Assembly (NCBI GenBank): GCA_002787075.1
Contig: PCVT01000015.1
Location: 1 to 14,748 of the forward strand
Origin: Parcubacteria group bacterium CG11_big_fil_rev_8_21_14_0_20_41_14
GTDB taxonomy: Bacteria > Patescibacteriota > Patescibacteriia > UBA2169
Direction: 5' to 3'
DNA: 14,748 nucleotides
Under the pieces are notes generated by a model, which did not search any database, had not been told where the DNA came from, and was given only the letters and a program-made list of their open reading frames with translations. Below, one piece after another: positions 13,261 to 14,748 of this stretch. The stretch's first letter is position 1. Every line of letters starts with the position of its first letter. The translations under genes and the position numbers were made by a program.

Positions 13261-14670
13261 TTATATCTCAAACTCCTGCCCTCTTTCTGGAATTTGAATA
13301 TCTAAATTTGGATTTTGGCCACGGACCAATTCAGCAAACATATTAATAATCCCCTGCTCTCCATGCACTAAAAATAATTTTTTTAGACCTTTTGTGTTTG
13401 CAATATAATCCAGCAATTCTTTCTGATCAGCATGCGCGGAAAGAGCAGGCGCGGTAACGACTTGCGCGCGCACTCGGTACTCACGATTGAAAATCCGGAT
13501 TGATTTTACGCCATCCTGAATCCTTCTGCCTAATGTATTTTCCGCCTGAAACCCGGTAATCAAAATTGTGTTATTCGGATTTTCAATATTGTTTTTAAGA
13601 TGATGTAAAACTCTGCCTGCTTCCATCATACCGCTGGCTGATATTATCATCATAGGCCCAATAGCGCTGTTCAAAGCAATTGAATCTTGCACTCCTTCAG
13701 TAAATGTTAAATGATCAAACACCAAAGGCAAATCTTTTTTTGGATCAAAATCTTTCCAGCTTTGAGAATCAAACACATTGCGGTGCTTTTTAAAAACTTC
13801 TGTCACTCTTGTGGCTAAAGGGCTATCCAGAACAATGGGAATTTTTGGAAATCCCTGAATGTTGAATAATTTATGCAGAAGATAAATAAGCTCCTGTGTC
13901 CTTCCCAAAGCGAACGCAGGCACAATTACTTTTGCCTGATGCTTTATTGTGCGCTCTATAATATCCTGTATAAATGCTTCTGTTCTCTCAAATGGTTCAT
14001 GAACACGATCCCCATAGGTTGATTCTGACAATAGGATGTCCACGTCTTCTTGAATATATTCAGGGTCGCAAAGGATTGGCGCGTTCTTTCGGCCTAAATC
14101 ACCAGTAAACGCGATAGTTTTTGTGGAGCCATTTTCTTTTATCTGAACCACAATAACCGCGGACCCTAAAATATGGCCTGCGTCATAGAATTTAAATCTG
14201 ACATTTGGAGCAATATCTGTCCAATCTCTACCAAGTTTAAAATACTGCACCCGTTCAAACTGCTTCATGGTTTGCTCCGCGTCTTCCATTGTATAGAGTG
14301 GCTCAATTTGGTGTTCGCCTTTTTTCAAGTGCCGATTCAGATATTCAGCATCATGTTCCTGGATATTGGCGCTATCTTCAAGCATAAAATGCGCCACATC
14401 AGCTGTTGATGGTGTGGCGTAGATTTTTCCTTTGTATCCTTGTTTGATTAAAACTGGAAGCAATCCGCAATGGTCCAGATGCGCGTGGGATAAGATGACC
14501 GCGTCAACTTCTTTTGCGTCTATTGGAAAATCTCTATTAAGCTTTTCCGCTTCTTTGCGATGTCCTTGATGGAATCCACAATCCAAAAGCAGGCGGAATC
14601 CTGCCTCTGTTTCTATAAGATGTTTTGAACCGGTTACGTTTTGCGCGGCTCCGTAGAAAGTGATTTTCAT
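13261..14670 (-). CDS. Beta-CASP metallo-beta-lactamase ribonuclease (CPSF/YSH1-like)
   Basis: A 469-residue RNA-processing nuclease of COG1236. The metallo-beta-lactamase core starts MKITFYGAAQNVTGS and carries LLLDCGFHQG, HAHLDH (62-67), AGHILGS (His166), FTGDLG (Asp191) and SESTYGDR (216-222). The beta-CASP insert (about 225-400) has PAFALGRTQE (251-260), LDSPLATRVTEVF and SASGMMEAGRV (345-354). The C-terminus has SAHAD (His413) and LVHGE (His436). All zinc-binding residues expected for two metals appear present, so the enzyme should be active. The frame stays open to the window edge, but the family N-terminus fixes the start at 14670. No Shine-Dalgarno is seen at a usable distance; GGAGG lies 22 bases upstream. 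It lies directly upstream of the sigma operon on the same strand. Confidence 0.93.
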   Translation of the reverse strand: MKITFYGAAQNVTGSKHLIETEAGFRLLLDCGFHQGHRKEAEKLNRDFPIDAKEVDAVILSHAHLDHCGLLPVLIKQGYKGKIYATPSTADVAHFMLEDSANIQEHDAEYLNRHLKKGEHQIEPLYTMEDAEQTMKQFERVQYFKLGRDWTDIAPNVRFKFYDAGHILGSAVIVVQIKENGSTKTIAFTGDLGRKNAPILCDPEYIQEDVDILLSESTYGDRVHEPFERTEAFIQDIIERTIKHQAKVIVPAFALGRTQELIYLLHKLFNIQGFPKIPIVLDSPLATRVTEVFKKHRNVFDSQSWKDFDPKKDLPLVFDHLTFTEGVQDSIALNSAIGPMMIISASGMMEAGRVLHHLKNNIENPNNTILITGFQAENTLGRRIQDGVKSIRIFNREYRVRAQVVTAPALSAHADQKELLDYIANTKGLKKLFLVHGEQGIINMFAELVRGQNPNLDIQIPERGQEFEI

Positions 14671-14748
14671 ATATTTAGGACTTACGCGTTTGCCTCCAAA
14701 TAAGCATTTGTAGCAACTCTCGATATGCGCGCTTTCTGTTCGTACCAC
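14671..14748 (-). other. Sequence upstream of the RNase gene, frame open to window edge
   Basis: Seventy-eight bases run in frame with the RNase gene without a stop, and their translation includes a CYKC motif followed by LFGGKRVSP. There is no ATG, only a GTG at the very edge. Family comparison favours this being untranslated leader or the end of an upstream element rather than protein. No clear promoter is visible. Confidence 0.3.

Noticed and set aside
13209..13271. Upstream extension of the sigma factor
   Set aside because: It crosses the predicted promoter and the stop of the RNase gene. ECF factors normally begin close to region 2, as they do from 13208.
14693..14697. GGAGG as the Shine-Dalgarno of the RNase gene
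   Set aside because: It lies 22 bases before the ATG at 14670, too far for normal use, and no closer in-frame start exists.

Overview
The window suggests a compact, AT-rich bacterial genome (roughly 40% GC by eye), most likely a Candidate Phyla Radiation / Patescibacteria lineage. This is inferred from gene content and style: tightly packed operons, many starts without a Shine-Dalgarno, a GldA/F/G-type ABC system, split MacB/YknXYZ-type exporter parts and an ECF sigma followed by a membrane protein. No rRNA or other taxonomic marker is present, so the lineage is not proven. TGA is a normal stop here (two ATGA overlaps use it), which argues against the recoded Gracilibacteria/Absconditabacteria group.

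Layout. (1) 1-5454, minus strand: glpQ-like phosphodiesterase, gpsA, a small membrane protein, then an ABC ATPase, ABC-2 permease and GldG-like auxiliary protein. (2) 5455-5635: a divergent intergenic region with two perfect inverted repeats between two short-leader promoters. (3) 5636-8120, plus strand: two tandem MacB/FtsX-type permeases without ATPase domains. (4) 8121-8940, plus strand: an AbrB-fold antitoxin and PIN toxin with tandem promoters and an operator-like palindrome. (5) 8941-8983: a GC-rich palindromic repeat. (6) 8984-11614, minus strand: a three-helix small membrane protein, a long HlyD-type adaptor and a MacB-type ATPase. (7) 11615-13208, minus strand: an ECF sigma factor and a single-pass membrane protein (candidate anti-sigma), ended by a clear terminator. 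(8) 13261-14748, minus strand: a complete beta-CASP metallo-beta-lactamase RNase and 78 bases upstream of it.

How the genes fit together. The two permeases (5636-8120) and the adaptor/ATPase pair (8984-11334) are the complementary parts of one YknXYZ/MacAB-like exporter, facing each other across a toxin-antitoxin module. The sigma/anti-sigma pair lies directly upstream of the adaptor operon and may control it, as SigW controls yknWXYZ in Bacillus subtilis (analogy only). The GlpQ and GpsA pair could convert glycerophosphodiesters to sn-glycerol-3-phosphate and dihydroxyacetone phosphate, or feed lipid synthesis.

The most notable non-gene signal is promoter placement. At several genes a -10 box, often of the extended TGnTATAAT type, sits only 6-9 bases before the ATG with no Shine-Dalgarno, which predicts leaderless mRNAs. 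The GldA-like operon instead has a normal leader with GGAGGT. I saw no tRNA, rRNA, CRISPR array or insertion-sequence transposase.
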